8,033 nucleotides of DNA from Clostridiales bacterium (GTDB lineage: Bacteria > Bacillota_A > Clostridia > Christensenellales > Aristaeellaceae). A program made the translations under genes and the position numbers. The notes under the pieces are model-generated. The model was not told the DNA's origin. It saw nothing but the letters and a program-made list of their open reading frames with translations, and did no database searches. The DNA is taken from assembly GCA_024684665.1 (NCBI GenBank), contig JAIKWN010000023.1, forward strand, positions 1 through 8,033, in the 5' to 3' direction. Shown here in pieces: positions 1 through 7,209 of this stretch; position 1 is the stretch's first letter; every line of letters starts with the position of its first letter.

Positions 1-533
1 TCCAGCAGCCCCTTAAAGGCCTTGCCGTGCCGCGCCTCATCGCGCGCCATTTCATGCACCGTGTCATGGATGGCGTCGAGGTTCAGGGCTTTTGCTTTCT
101 TGGCTAGCTCGGTCTTGCCGGCGGTGGCGCCGTTCTCGGCGTCGACCCGCATCTGCAGGTTCTTCTTGGTGGAGTCGGTCAGGACTTCGCCCAGAAGCTC
201 CGCGAACTTCGCCGCGTGCTCAGCCTCTTCAAAGGCTGCTTTCTCCCAGTAGAGGCCGAGCTCCGGATAGCCCTCGCGGAACGCGACACGGCTCATCGCG
301 AGATACATGCCGACCTCGGAGCACTCGCCGTTGAAGTTCTCACGCAGGCCCTGCTTGATCTCTTCCGGCACGTCCTTCGCGATGCCGACGATGTGCTCGG
401 CCGCCCAGACCATCTCGCCTTCCTGCTTCGTGAACTTGGAAGCCGGCGCCTTGCAGACAGGGCACCTGTAATCGGCGGGAAGCTCGTCGCCCTCATACAC
501 GTAACCACAGATGCCGCATACCCATTTCGTCAT
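1..533 (-). CDS. Reverse rubrerythrin / NADH peroxidase, C-terminus cut by window edge
   Basis: Non-heme diiron peroxidase that reduces hydrogen peroxide in the cytoplasm of anaerobes, taking electrons from NAD(P)H through a reductase and its own rubredoxin centre. The visible 177 residues begin [10 protein letters not shown]. An N-terminal rubredoxin domain has Cys6, Cys9, Cys24 and Cys27 in two CxxC-type knuckles. A four-helix rubrerythrin domain follows, with Glu70 (NGEC), the ExxH pair Glu103/His106 (FEEAEH) and a second pair Glu166/His169 (DEARH). Rubredoxin-first order is that of 'reverse' rubrerythrins; classical ones carry it at the C-terminus. The start is fixed by AGGAGG at 542-547, 8 bases upstream. 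Family members are usually about 180 residues, so only a few residues are probably missing beyond base 1. It is divergent from pckA and has its own promoter at 604-633. Family members are often peroxide-regulated through PerR, but I see no convincing PerR box here. Confidence 0.93.
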   Translation of the reverse strand, partial: MTKWVCGICGYVYEGDELPADYRCPVCKAPASKFTKQEGEMVWAAEHIVGIAKDVPEEIKQGLRENFNGECSEVGMYLAMSRVAFREGYPELGLYWEKAAFEEAEHAAKFAELLGEVLTDSTKKNLQMRVDAENGATAGKTELAKKAKALNLDAIHDTVHEMARDEARHGKAFKGLL

Positions 534-559
534 GATGATGTCCTCCTAATTCTGAATCT

Positions 560-572
560 CCGCCCGTGGCGG
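560..572 (-). promoter_or_regulatory. Small GC hairpin in the rubrerythrin 5' leader
   Basis: CCGCC and GGCGG form a perfect 5-bp stem around a 3-base loop. On the minus strand it lies in the roughly 65-base leader, 12 bases upstream of the AGGAGG ribosome binding site. Read on the plus strand it is followed by TTATTTTT, which resembles a weak intrinsic terminator, but no plus-strand gene is known to end there. The structure is directly visible; any role in mRNA stability, translation, or blocking plus-strand transcripts is inference. Confidence 0.4.
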
Positions 573-603
573 TTATTTTTCCGAATGCCTTCCGGACTGA
601 TAT

Positions 604-633
604 ATCATACCTTTTCGTTAATCCGTTAGTCAA
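604..633 (-). promoter_or_regulatory. Sigma-A-type promoter of rubrerythrin
   Basis: On the minus strand, TTGACT (628-633) is separated by 18 bases from TATGAT (604-609). This predicts a start near 597 and a leader of about 65 bases before the rubrerythrin ATG. Confidence 0.75.
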
Positions 634-721
634 TACTATTAGGGAAGAATGGGCATGTCGTTTTCTTTGGATTTCGGCCGTTTGCTAAGAAAACCTGATT
701 GAAATTTCACAAATCCCGAGA

Positions 722-750
722 TTGACGGATTGCCTGAATTGGCGTATAGT
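722..750 (+). promoter_or_regulatory. Sigma-A-type promoter of pckA
   Basis: TTGACG (722-727), a 17-base spacer and TATAGT (745-750) give a near-consensus promoter. The start is predicted near 757, with a leader of about 42 bases before pckA. The word GAAATTT occurs at 701-707, upstream of the -35 box, and again at 761-767, just past the predicted start. That is a possible pair of operator half-sites, unproven. Confidence 0.78.
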
Positions 751-798
751 ATATATGTCAGAAATTTGGAAACCCAACAGAAAAGGAGACGATCAAAT

Positions 799-2412
799 AT
801 GGCCAATTTGGATCTTTCCCGCTATGGCATTACCGGCGTTAAGGAAATCATCCATAACCCGTCCCTGGAGCAGCTGTTCAAGGACGAAATGGATCCTAGC
901 CTCACCGGTTTTGAAAAGGGACAGCTGACCGAGCTGAACGCCGTCAACGTCATGACGGGCATCTACACCGGCCGTTCGCCCAAGGACAAGTTCATCGTCA
1001 TGGACGAGAACTCCAAGGACACCGTCTGGTGGACCACGGACGAATACAAGAACGACAACCACGTCGCCTCCCAGGAGACCTGGAAGGCCGTGAAGGAAAT
1101 CGCTCAGAAGCAACTTTCCGGAAAGAAGCTGTACGTCGTTGATGCGTTCTGCGGCGCGAACCCCGATACCCGCATGTCTGTCCGCTTCATCATGGAAGTG
1201 GCCTGGCAGGCGCATTTCGTAACCAACATGTTCATCCGCCCCTCCGCGGAAGAGCTGGAAGCGTTCGAGCCGAACTTCGTCGTTTACACTGCGTCCAAGG
1301 CGAAGGTTGAAAACTATAAGGAACTCGGCCTCCATTCCGAGACCGCGGTCGTCTTCAACATCACGAGCCGTGAGCAGGTCATCTTGAACACCTGGTACGG
1401 CGGCGAGATGAAGAAGGGCATGTTCTCGATGATGAATTACTACCTGCCGCTGCAGGGGATCGCCTCCATGCACTGCTCTGCCAACACAGACATGAACGGC
1501 GAGAACACCGCCATCTTCTTCGGCCTCTCCGGCACCGGCAAGACCACACTCTCCACCGACCCGAAGCGCCTGCTGATCGGCGACGACGAGCACGGCTGGG
1601 ATGATAACGGCGTCTTCAACTTCGAGGGCGGCTGCTATGCGAAGGTCATCAACCTGGATAAGGAATCCGAGCCTGACATCTACAATGCGATCCGCCGCGA
1701 CGCGCTTCTTGAGAACGTGACGGTCGACGCTGAGGGCAAGATCGATTTTGCCGACAAGAGCGTCACCGAGAACACCCGCGTGTCCTATCCGATTGAGCAC
1801 ATTGAGAAGATCGTGAAGCGGGTCCGCCCGATTTCTTCCGGCCCGGACGCAAAGAACGTCATCTTCCTCTCCGCGGATGCGTTCGGCGTTCTGCCCCCCG
1901 TCTCCGTCCTGACGCCCGAGCAGACGAAGTACTACTTCCTCTCCGGCTTCACAGCGAAGCTCGCCGGCACGGAGCGTGGCATCACGGAGCCCACACCGAC
2001 CTTCTCTGCCTGCTTCGGACAGGCTTTCCTGGAGCTGCATCCGACGAAGTACGCTGAGGAGCTCGTCCGGAAGATGGAAAAGAGCGGAGCGAAGGCTTAT
2101 CTGGTCAACACCGGCTGGAACGGCACGGGTAAGCGCATCTCCATCAAGGATACCCGCGGCATCATCGACGCGATCCTGGACGGCGCGATCCTGACCGCAC
2201 CTACCAAGAAGATCCCGTACTTCAACTTCGAGGTTCCGACGGAGCTGCCGGGTGTCGATCCCGCGATCCTGGATCCGCGCGATACCTACGCTGATCCGGC
2301 GGTCTGGGAAGAGAAGGCGAAGGATCTGGCTTCCCGCTTCATCAAGAACTTCGTCAAGTATGAGGGCAATGAAGCCGGCAAGGCCTTGGTTCCCGCTGGC
2401 CCGCAGCTGTAA
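799..2412 (+). CDS. pckA: Phosphoenolpyruvate carboxykinase (ATP)
   Basis: Cytoplasmic enzyme interconverting oxaloacetate + ATP and phosphoenolpyruvate + CO2 + ADP. It serves gluconeogenesis or, in many fermentative anaerobes, CO2 fixation toward succinate. The 537-residue length is normal for the ATP-dependent family. Visible landmarks are GRSPKDKF (58-65, substrate Arg59), WYGGEMKKG with Tyr200 and metal-ligand Lys206, metal-ligand His225 (MHCSAN), the P-loop GLSGTGKTT (242-250), the metal-binding aspartate motif GDDEHGW (261-267), and Arg327 in NTRVSYP. The same frame is open from 730. The start at 799 is chosen because AAGGAG lies about 10 bases upstream, conserved-family sequence begins there, and the upstream extension would overlap the promoter at 722-750. 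It is a single-gene unit, ending at a strong hairpin. No truncation or missing catalytic residue is seen. Confidence 0.97.
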   Translation: MANLDLSRYGITGVKEIIHNPSLEQLFKDEMDPSLTGFEKGQLTELNAVNVMTGIYTGRSPKDKFIVMDENSKDTVWWTTDEYKNDNHVASQETWKAVKEIAQKQLSGKKLYVVDAFCGANPDTRMSVRFIMEVAWQAHFVTNMFIRPSAEELEAFEPNFVVYTASKAKVENYKELGLHSETAVVFNITSREQVILNTWYGGEMKKGMFSMMNYYLPLQGIASMHCSANTDMNGENTAIFFGLSGTGKTTLSTDPKRLLIGDDEHGWDDNGVFNFEGGCYAKVINLDKESEPDIYNAIRRDALLENVTVDAEGKIDFADKSVTENTRVSYPIEHIEKIVKRVRPISSGPDAKNVIFLSADAFGVLPPVSVLTPEQTKYYFLSGFTAKLAGTERGITEPTPTFSACFGQAFLELHPTKYAEELVRKMEKSGAKAYLVNTGWNGTGKRISIKDTRGIIDAILDGAILTAPTKKIPYFNFEVPTELPGVDPAILDPRDTYADPAVWEEKAKDLASRFIKNFVKYEGNEAGKALVPAGPQL

Positions 2413-2430
2413 GCCACAAGAATAAAACGC

Positions 2431-2459
2431 CAGCCCCCGCACGAATTGTGCGGGGGCTG
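2431..2459. terminator. Strong hairpin terminator, probably bidirectional
   Basis: CAGCCCCCGCAC and its exact complement form a 12-bp stem around a 5-base loop, starting 18 bases past the pckA stop. The plus-strand T tract is poor (TTCTGC). On the minus strand the stem is followed by GCGTTTTATT. It sits between convergent pckA and the minus-strand GNAT remnant, so it may have served both. Confidence 0.8.
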
Positions 2460-2489
2460 TTCTGCACGTATGCTATTTGCGGCTTCACC

Positions 2490-3115
2490 GCTGAACGGTA
2501 GCCGTGGAACTTTTTCAATCAGAATATCTGCTGGCAGTCTGAGTTTTTCTTTGGGCGGGAAGCCCTGATCGAATTCGACTACGTCCGCATCGGCCACGTA
2601 GTATCTCGTCGGCGTCTGATAAACGCCGGTGACACCACCAAGGTATCCGGAAATTATCTCCCTACACAGAAAGAACGAGTCGTCCGCGCCGTCCGGGAGA
2701 TCATGATGGCGGATATCGGAGTTCCGGGTGAAGGAAAGACCAACTATTCACAAAAAAAGATATTGCCTTCGAACAGGATGGCGCCAAATCCGAGCGTGGC
2801 GGCCTTCTCGAGAGAATAATTGAGAAGGATTTTCCCGTATCCCCTCCGCTTCAATTCTGGCGTGCTGCAAGTAGCTCCCCATGGTGTGAACGGGGATCGT
2901 GGTTCCATCGTCGGCTTTGGTGATTGTTCACATGAATATACTCTGTCCGATCATCCTGCCGCCCTATTCCATAACGAAAGCCAGGCCTTTTCGAAAGCCG
3001 GATTATCCCGGAATGTGTGGATCACATAGTGCTCACTGCATCCCGGACGGTATACGTTCCAGAACGATTTCCAGACGAGGTTTTCCACTTCCCTGTAGTC
3101 TTCTTTCTGCTTCAT
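2490..3115 (-). pseudogene. Decayed GNAT-family N-acetyltransferase
   Basis: Remnant of an acetyl-CoA-dependent N-acetyltransferase (substrate unknown), recovered by joining minus-strand frames. Segment 1 (3115 to about 2990) reads MKQKEDYREVENLVWKSF, then WNVYRPGCSEHYV and FRDNPAF. After a frameshift, segment 2 (about 2990-2880) reads LAFVME, stop, GGRMIGQSIFM, stop, TITKADDGTTIP; the stops are TAG at 2964-2966 and TGA at 2928-2930. After a second shift, segment 3 (about 2878-2750) reads STPELKRRGYGKILLNYSLE and GFGAILFEGNIFF, including the acetyl-CoA loop RRGYGK. A third shift near the run of seven A at 2752-2758 leads to segment 4 (about 2742-2490): GLSFTRNSDIRHHDLPDGAD, SFFLC, GYLGGVTGVY, EFDQGFPPKEKLRLP. 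The order matches an intact GNAT protein of this type. No natural stop remains: the last frame stays open into the pckA antisense strand. An alternative start at 3145-3147 has AGGAGG only 2 bases away and would need a further 1-base shift. Confidence 0.85.
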
Positions 3116-3234
3116 ACGAATGCTATATCCGTCTGTGTTCGTTGCATTTCCTCCTGAAAAAACCACGTCATTTTCTTTTAAACCTGTGAGGTTACCGGTT
3201 CCTTTTGTTGTACTGTGGTACTTGTTGCTTTGGC

Positions 3235-4593
3235 TTATGGACGTGTGAAAAGGCATACTGTTTCCACGTCTCCCGTCCAGCAGAAAAGATCGACGCACCG
3301 GATCATTTGCGGTACATAGCCAAGCTCCCGCAGGCGCGCTACGTCCCGCGCGAGGGAGGCGATTCCGCATGCGACGTACACGATGCGAGTGGGATTCGCG
3401 GCGGCTGCTGCTTTCAGGACGGCGGGATCACAACCCTTCCTCGGCGGATCCAGGATGATCACGTTCGGCTGGTATCCCTCTTCCACAAGAGGAGGAAGGA
3501 GGTCTTCTACTGCGCCGCAGCGAAACTGCACGTTTGGAACGCTGTTCCGTTCGGCATTTTCTTTCGCGTTTTCGATAGCTTCCGGTACGATTTCGATGCC
3601 GAGCAACGAACGTGCGTCCTCTGAAAGAGCTAGGGAGATGGTCCCGGCGCCGCAGTAGGCATCCAGTACGTGCTCCTTCCCCGTCAGGGCGGCAAAATCG
3701 CGCACGATGCTGTAAAGGCGTTCTGTTTCGGCGGGGTTGACTTGGAAAAAGGCCTTGGGGGAGACGCGGAACCGGTATCCGCAGAGTGGGAGAAGCAGAT
3801 CCGTCTCTCCCCAGAGGGTTTCGAGCGTTCCATCCAGGATGGCATTGTCCGCCCGTGGTTTTCGCAAAATGGCAATGCCGGAGAGCTCCGGCATCATTTC
3901 CTGCAGGAAGGGAACGAGGGTGTCCGAATGGGGAAGGACGCCGTTCATCACGACGAGGGTGAGGACGGTGCGCCCGTCCGGCGTGGTTCTCGTCATCAGA
4001 TGGCGGACAGAGCCTCGCCCCGTCCGTTCGTCGTATGCCCGTACGCCTTCCTGCTCCATCCAGGCGAGCAAGCCGTGTACTGCAGCAGAGCTTTCCATCC
4101 GCTGAATGCGACATCCTTCTCGCGGCAGCGGAACAAGATCGTGGCTCCGGGGACGGAAGAAACCGGCAAGCGGCCGTCCGGAGGCATCCGAGGATATGGG
4201 ATAAGTTCCCTTGTTGCGGTAATGCCAGGGATCAACTGCAGCCTCCATAGGAGGAATGGTTACTTCGCATCCGCCAATCCGCCGGATCAGTTCTTCCGCC
4301 TGGCTGCGCTTGTAGATGAGCGAGGCTTCATAGCACATGTGTTGACAGGAGCAGCCGCCGCATTTTGCCGCGATGGGACAGGGGGGCGTCCTCCGATCAG
4401 GCGAGGGAAGGAGAAGCTGTTCGAGGCGGCCGTAAGCGTATCGCTTTTCGAGCTTAACAAGACGTACGATCCCTTCTTCCCCAGGGAGCATGCCTGGTAC
4501 GAACACCGCCATGCCCTCGTGCCGGCATACGCCAACCGCGTCGCTCCCAAAAGACTGGCATGTCATCCTGTGCAGTTCATTTTTGGCGCTCAT
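3235..4593 (-). CDS. rlmD: 23S rRNA (uracil-5-)-methyltransferase, RlmD/TrmA family
   Basis: SAM-dependent enzyme forming 5-methyluridine in 23S rRNA. The exact position (U747, U1939 or both, as in RlmCD) cannot be told from sequence. Of 452 residues, an N-terminal TRAM RNA-binding domain covers about 4-60. The 4Fe-4S ligands are Cys72, Cys78, Cys81 and probably Cys161. The methyltransferase core has FFQVNPAE (282-289), the SAM motif DAYCGAGTISL (311-321), LDPPRKGCD (381-389), nucleophile Cys409 and general base Glu444 (GDVETV). The nucleophile loop reads VACGIASLARD where the family normally has VSCNPATLARD. The frame opens at a GTG at 4627-4629, but that codon lies in the upstream terminator stem. 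ATG at 4591-4593 is preferred: AAAGGA ends 7 bases upstream (4601-4606). The adjacent ATG at 4594-4596 is the alternative. It follows pfkA by 61 bases with a terminator between; no obvious separate promoter is visible. Confidence 0.92.
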   Translation of the reverse strand: MSAKNELHRMTCQSFGSDAVGVCRHEGMAVFVPGMLPGEEGIVRLVKLEKRYAYGRLEQLLLPSPDRRTPPCPIAAKCGGCSCQHMCYEASLIYKRSQAEELIRRIGGCEVTIPPMEAAVDPWHYRNKGTYPISSDASGRPLAGFFRPRSHDLVPLPREGCRIQRMESSAAVHGLLAWMEQEGVRAYDERTGRGSVRHLMTRTTPDGRTVLTLVVMNGVLPHSDTLVPFLQEMMPELSGIAILRKPRADNAILDGTLETLWGETDLLLPLCGYRFRVSPKAFFQVNPAETERLYSIVRDFAALTGKEHVLDAYCGAGTISLALSEDARSLLGIEIVPEAIENAKENAERNSVPNVQFRCGAVEDLLPPLVEEGYQPNVIILDPPRKGCDPAVLKAAAAANPTRIVYVACGIASLARDVARLRELGYVPQMIRCVDLFCWTGDVETVCLFTRP

Positions 4594-4616
4594 CATGCGT
4601 TCCTTTCCCTGTTTCA

Positions 4617-4644
4617 AAAGCGCCGCCACAAAGGGCGGCGCTTT
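4617..4644 (-). terminator. Intrinsic terminator after pfkA
   Basis: On the minus strand AAAGCGCCGCC and GGCGGCGCTTT form a perfect 11-bp stem around a 6-base loop, followed by TTTTG. It starts 10 bases past the pfkA stop and ends just upstream of the methyltransferase ribosome binding site. It should reduce transcription from pfkA into that gene. Confidence 0.82.
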
Positions 4645-4654
4645 GGCATTTCTT

Positions 4655-5701
4655 TCAGATTGAGTTGATCAGGTCGTACAGCGACTGGTTGAAATCCCTC
4701 TTCTGCTGCAGCGCCATTGAGATGGGCAGGTAGTAGACACGGCCGTCCTTGATGCCGATGACCTGGTTGCCGATGCCATTTCGCAGGAGGTTGACCGCGA
4801 GGACGCCGGCTTCGAAAGCGAACCAGGCGTCGTAGGAGGAGGGCGTCCGTCCGCGCTGTGTATAGCCGAGCACAGTGGGCCTTGCTTCCGCGCCGGTCTT
4901 ATGTTTCAGGATCTTTGCCAGAAACGCTGTCGACATCGTGTCGTCGTCGTGTACTTTCACGCCGTGATCCCGCAGGAAACGGTGCCAGTCCGCCTTCTGC
5001 ATGGAATCCCATGCGCCCTCCGCCACTACTACGGTAGCCCGAAGGTTGCCGATGGAAAGCTCGTGGGTCAGACGATCCGCCGCTTCTTGGATGGACCATG
5101 CAACTTCCGGAACCAGACAGATCTCCGCACCGGAGCCGGCGGCGGCTTTCAGGGCAATGTCGCCGCAGTGCCGCCCCATGACTTCCACCACAGCGGGCCG
5201 GTCGTGGGAGCGGCTCGTGGCACGGATTGCGCGGATATCGTCTACGCAGGAATTGACCGCGGTATCGTATCCCAAGGTCATTTCCGTATAGGCCAGGTCG
5301 TTGTCGATGGTGCCGGGGATGCCTACGCAGGGGATGCCTAAGTCGCAGAGCTGCTGTGCGCCTCGGAACGAGCCATCACCGCCGATGACAACGACGCCCT
5401 CGATTCCCATTTCGTGGATGTTCGAGACGGCATGCGCCCGCATTTCCGGCCGCAGGAACTCCAGACAGCGGGCGGTGCGGAGGTAGGTTCCGGGCTGATC
5501 TGCAATGTCCAGAATAGTATCGAGGTCCAGCTCCATCATGTCATCTTCCACATGATCGCTTTTGCGGAGCGTTCCGTTATACCCGCGCTTGATTCCGATC
5601 AAGGACATGTTATAGTAGCGCGCGGCTTTCGCGACGGCCATTACAGCCGCGTTCATTCCGGGCGAATCTCCGCCGGAGGTCAGGACGCCGATTCTTCGCA
5701 T
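4655..5701 (-). CDS. pfkA: ATP-dependent 6-phosphofructokinase
   Basis: Phosphorylates fructose 6-phosphate to fructose 1,6-bisphosphate, the committed step of glycolysis, in the cytoplasm. Of 348 residues, landmarks are GGDSPGMN (10-17), the nucleotide loop GGDGS (107-111), PGTIDND (129-135) with catalytic base Asp133, and the sugar-phosphate loop MGRHCGD (175-181). Gly110 and Gly130 are the residues typical of ATP users; PPi-dependent enzymes usually have Asp and Lys there. The C-terminal substrate loop reads GYTQRGR (279-285), where the common form is GHxQRGG. It is about 28 residues longer than the 320-residue E. coli type; part of the extra length appears to lie in the second half, around 230-255. 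AAGGGAG ends 9 bases before the ATG. The start lies 39 bases after the YkuD-type gene with no convincing promoter between, so cotranscription is likely. A terminator follows at 4617-4644. Confidence 0.95.
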   Translation of the reverse strand: MRRIGVLTSGGDSPGMNAAVMAVAKAARYYNMSLIGIKRGYNGTLRKSDHVEDDMMELDLDTILDIADQPGTYLRTARCLEFLRPEMRAHAVSNIHEMGIEGVVVIGGDGSFRGAQQLCDLGIPCVGIPGTIDNDLAYTEMTLGYDTAVNSCVDDIRAIRATSRSHDRPAVVEVMGRHCGDIALKAAAGSGAEICLVPEVAWSIQEAADRLTHELSIGNLRATVVVAEGAWDSMQKADWHRFLRDHGVKVHDDDTMSTAFLAKILKHKTGAEARPTVLGYTQRGRTPSSYDAWFAFEAGVLAVNLLRNGIGNQVIGIKDGRVYYLPISMALQQKRDFNQSLYDLINSI

Positions 5702-5740
5702 AGTGAAGGCTCCCTTCTGGTCGCTATCGCGCGATTAGTT

Positions 5741-7150
5741 TTACTGGGCAAGAGGCACGCTGTATCGGGGTTTGTCGTCGAAAATCAGCACCTTGACCTT
5801 CTTGTTCTTGTCGGTCAGGTTCCAGATCCACTCAGCGTTGATGCTGCCGTCCAGGGAGGGATCGTGGGCGATCACGACGCTGCCCCGTGTGCTCTTCATT
5901 CCGAGCAGGGACTGCATGGGAGAATAATCGCTTCCGCCCTTGCGGGTCGTCGGAATTTCCATCAGGCTGTAGCTGCCGTTGATCCGAATGGCGTACTTGC
6001 TCCAGTTGTCCGTGTTGTAGTACTCGAGAGTACCGCGGCGGGTTACCGTCATGAACTCGCCCGCAGGGGTTTCCCGGGAAAGATAGCGGGAGGTGGCAAG
6101 ACCTGTGGAGACGGGGCAGGAGCCGATCTTCTGGCCGTTCATATAGACCGAAAGGGTCTGCGTGGCTTTGTCGATGACGATGCCGCAAGTTCCGTTGACT
6201 TCCAGGGTCTTCAGCTTGTTGGTGCTCACATACCCGCGGACAAAACACCCGTCCTCGTTGCGGAAGGCTTCCACCAGGGACCAGCCGTCCGGCCGGTTTG
6301 CGATGATGTGCAGACCCTGGCTGAGGCCGGATACTGTGGCGATTTGCTTATGTCCGCTTTCGGGAGAATCATAGATGTAGGCGGATTCCTTTTCATCTAT
6401 ATTGATCGAAGTGATGGGCAAAACGAGAGCCCGCCAGATTTCCTCGTCGGAGGCGGCGGCGGAAAGGGACCAGTAGCTGCCGTCATTCGCGGTACGGTCG
6501 CTGACGCCGATGCCGATTTGGTATCCTTCAGCGCCGATCGTGATGCCGGAACTGACAGGGAAGCCAGGATCGGAGGAAACGGATGCTGCCGTATAGGCGC
6601 CGCCCTGAGAAGGATATGAGGGGAACGCTTCCTGGTTTCCGGTATTGCCGGTATCATCCTGGGTATAACCGGGGGAGGTCGAGAGCCCCATGGCCGATGC
6701 GTTTTCTGCTGTGAGAAGTGCGGAAGAAACATCTTCGTCTTCTTCGGAAGGCTCCCGGATAACGAGCTTTTTGGTAGCAATCTTGGCAGAAACGGTACCG
6801 TACTGATTGGTGATCGATGCGTTTAGCGTATAATCGCCCGGGGTGAGAGGCTCACCCTGATCATTCTGCGCCGTGACGTTGAAATAGTTGACGAGAGAGT
6901 GGACTTCCGCGCCAGTTGCAAATGTACGGATGGTGGATCCGGACGCATCTGTGAGCCAGAGATTCAGGAAACCGGGAACGGAAACCTTGACGCCGATATC
7001 GCCGGAACGTCCGGTGCGGATCCCATGCCTGGGGATGCTCGTGATGCTGACGGTCGGCACCTTTGTGGCGTCCCCGGCGGCAAAGGCCCCCGCCAGGGCG
7101 AACGAAAGAGCAAAAAACAATGCGAACGCAGATAATACGCGCTTTTTCAT
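5741..7150 (-). CDS. Secreted SH3/YkuD (L,D-transpeptidase-like) protein lacking the usual catalytic His and Cys
   Basis: Exported envelope protein of 469 residues. A Sec signal peptide spans about 1-25 (MKKR, hydrophobic core, AGAFAAG), with a likely signal peptidase I cut near 24-25 and no lipobox cysteine. Residues 32-134 resemble a FlgD-like or Ig-like beta domain (SIPRHGIRTG, LTPGDYTLNA). A low-complexity Ser/Gly/Thr/acidic linker covers about 135-235. About 252-317 look like a bacterial SH3 domain (AYIYDSPESG, DGWSLVEAF, GYVSTNKL). A YkuD fold covers about 321-456 (IDKATQTLSVYMNGQKI, STGLATSRYLSRETPAGEF). Active L,D-transpeptidases carry an SHGC-[VI]-R type motif; the aligned site is STRGSVVI (420-427), with Arg422 and Ser424 in place of His and Cys. 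The gene has a promoter at 7210-7238 and an AAGGGAG ribosome binding site at 7162-7168. It probably runs into pfkA; ATCGCGCGAT (5726-5735) is a 10-bp palindrome in the gap. Fold assignment is fairly sure, enzymatic activity doubtful; a peptidoglycan-binding or scaffold role is inference. Confidence 0.85.
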   Translation of the reverse strand: MKKRVLSAFALFFALSFALAGAFAAGDATKVPTVSITSIPRHGIRTGRSGDIGVKVSVPGFLNLWLTDASGSTIRTFATGAEVHSLVNYFNVTAQNDQGEPLTPGDYTLNASITNQYGTVSAKIATKKLVIREPSEEDEDVSSALLTAENASAMGLSTSPGYTQDDTGNTGNQEAFPSYPSQGGAYTAASVSSDPGFPVSSGITIGAEGYQIGIGVSDRTANDGSYWSLSAAASDEEIWRALVLPITSINIDEKESAYIYDSPESGHKQIATVSGLSQGLHIIANRPDGWSLVEAFRNEDGCFVRGYVSTNKLKTLEVNGTCGIVIDKATQTLSVYMNGQKIGSCPVSTGLATSRYLSRETPAGEFMTVTRRGTLEYYNTDNWSKYAIRINGSYSLMEIPTTRKGGSDYSPMQSLLGMKSTRGSVVIAHDPSLDGSINAEWIWNLTDKNKKVKVLIFDDKPRYSVPLAQ

Positions 7151-7209
7151 AAATCAACAGGCTCCCTTCCGAGGCTGTAAGTCAACTGAATGCAACTTCA
7201 CACCTCTAT

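Noticed and set aside
604..633. A PerR box in the rubrerythrin promoter
   Set aside because: Peroxide control would be expected for this family, but no sequence near the TTATAAT-N-ATTATAA pattern is present.
793..2442. A 549-codon open frame antisense to pckA on the minus strand
   Set aside because: It lies almost wholly opposite pckA, which has every catalytic motif. Its translation shows no domain and is rich in Arg/Val/Asp/Leu, as expected from the complement of GC-biased codons. No ribosome binding site or promoter supports it.
3180..3235. A terminator for the methyltransferase gene
   Set aside because: Only short stems are visible on the minus strand (AACCT/AGGTT and GTAC/GTAC) with no proper T tract. 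This is too weak to annotate.
2951..3370. A 139-codon minus-strand frame taken as one hypothetical gene
   Set aside because: Its first part overlaps the 3' end of the methyltransferase in another frame and is unrelated noise. Only from 3115 downward is it protein-like, and that part belongs to the GNAT pseudogene.
3670..4668. A 332-codon plus-strand open frame opposite the methyltransferase
   Set aside because: It is antisense to a gene with full Fe-S, SAM and nucleophile motifs, and its own translation has no recognisable motif.
5414..6619. A 401-codon plus-strand open frame opposite pfkA and the YkuD-type gene
   Set aside because: It spans two well-supported genes on the other strand, has no recognisable domain, and begins inside the pfkA coding sequence. 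It is a codon-bias shadow.
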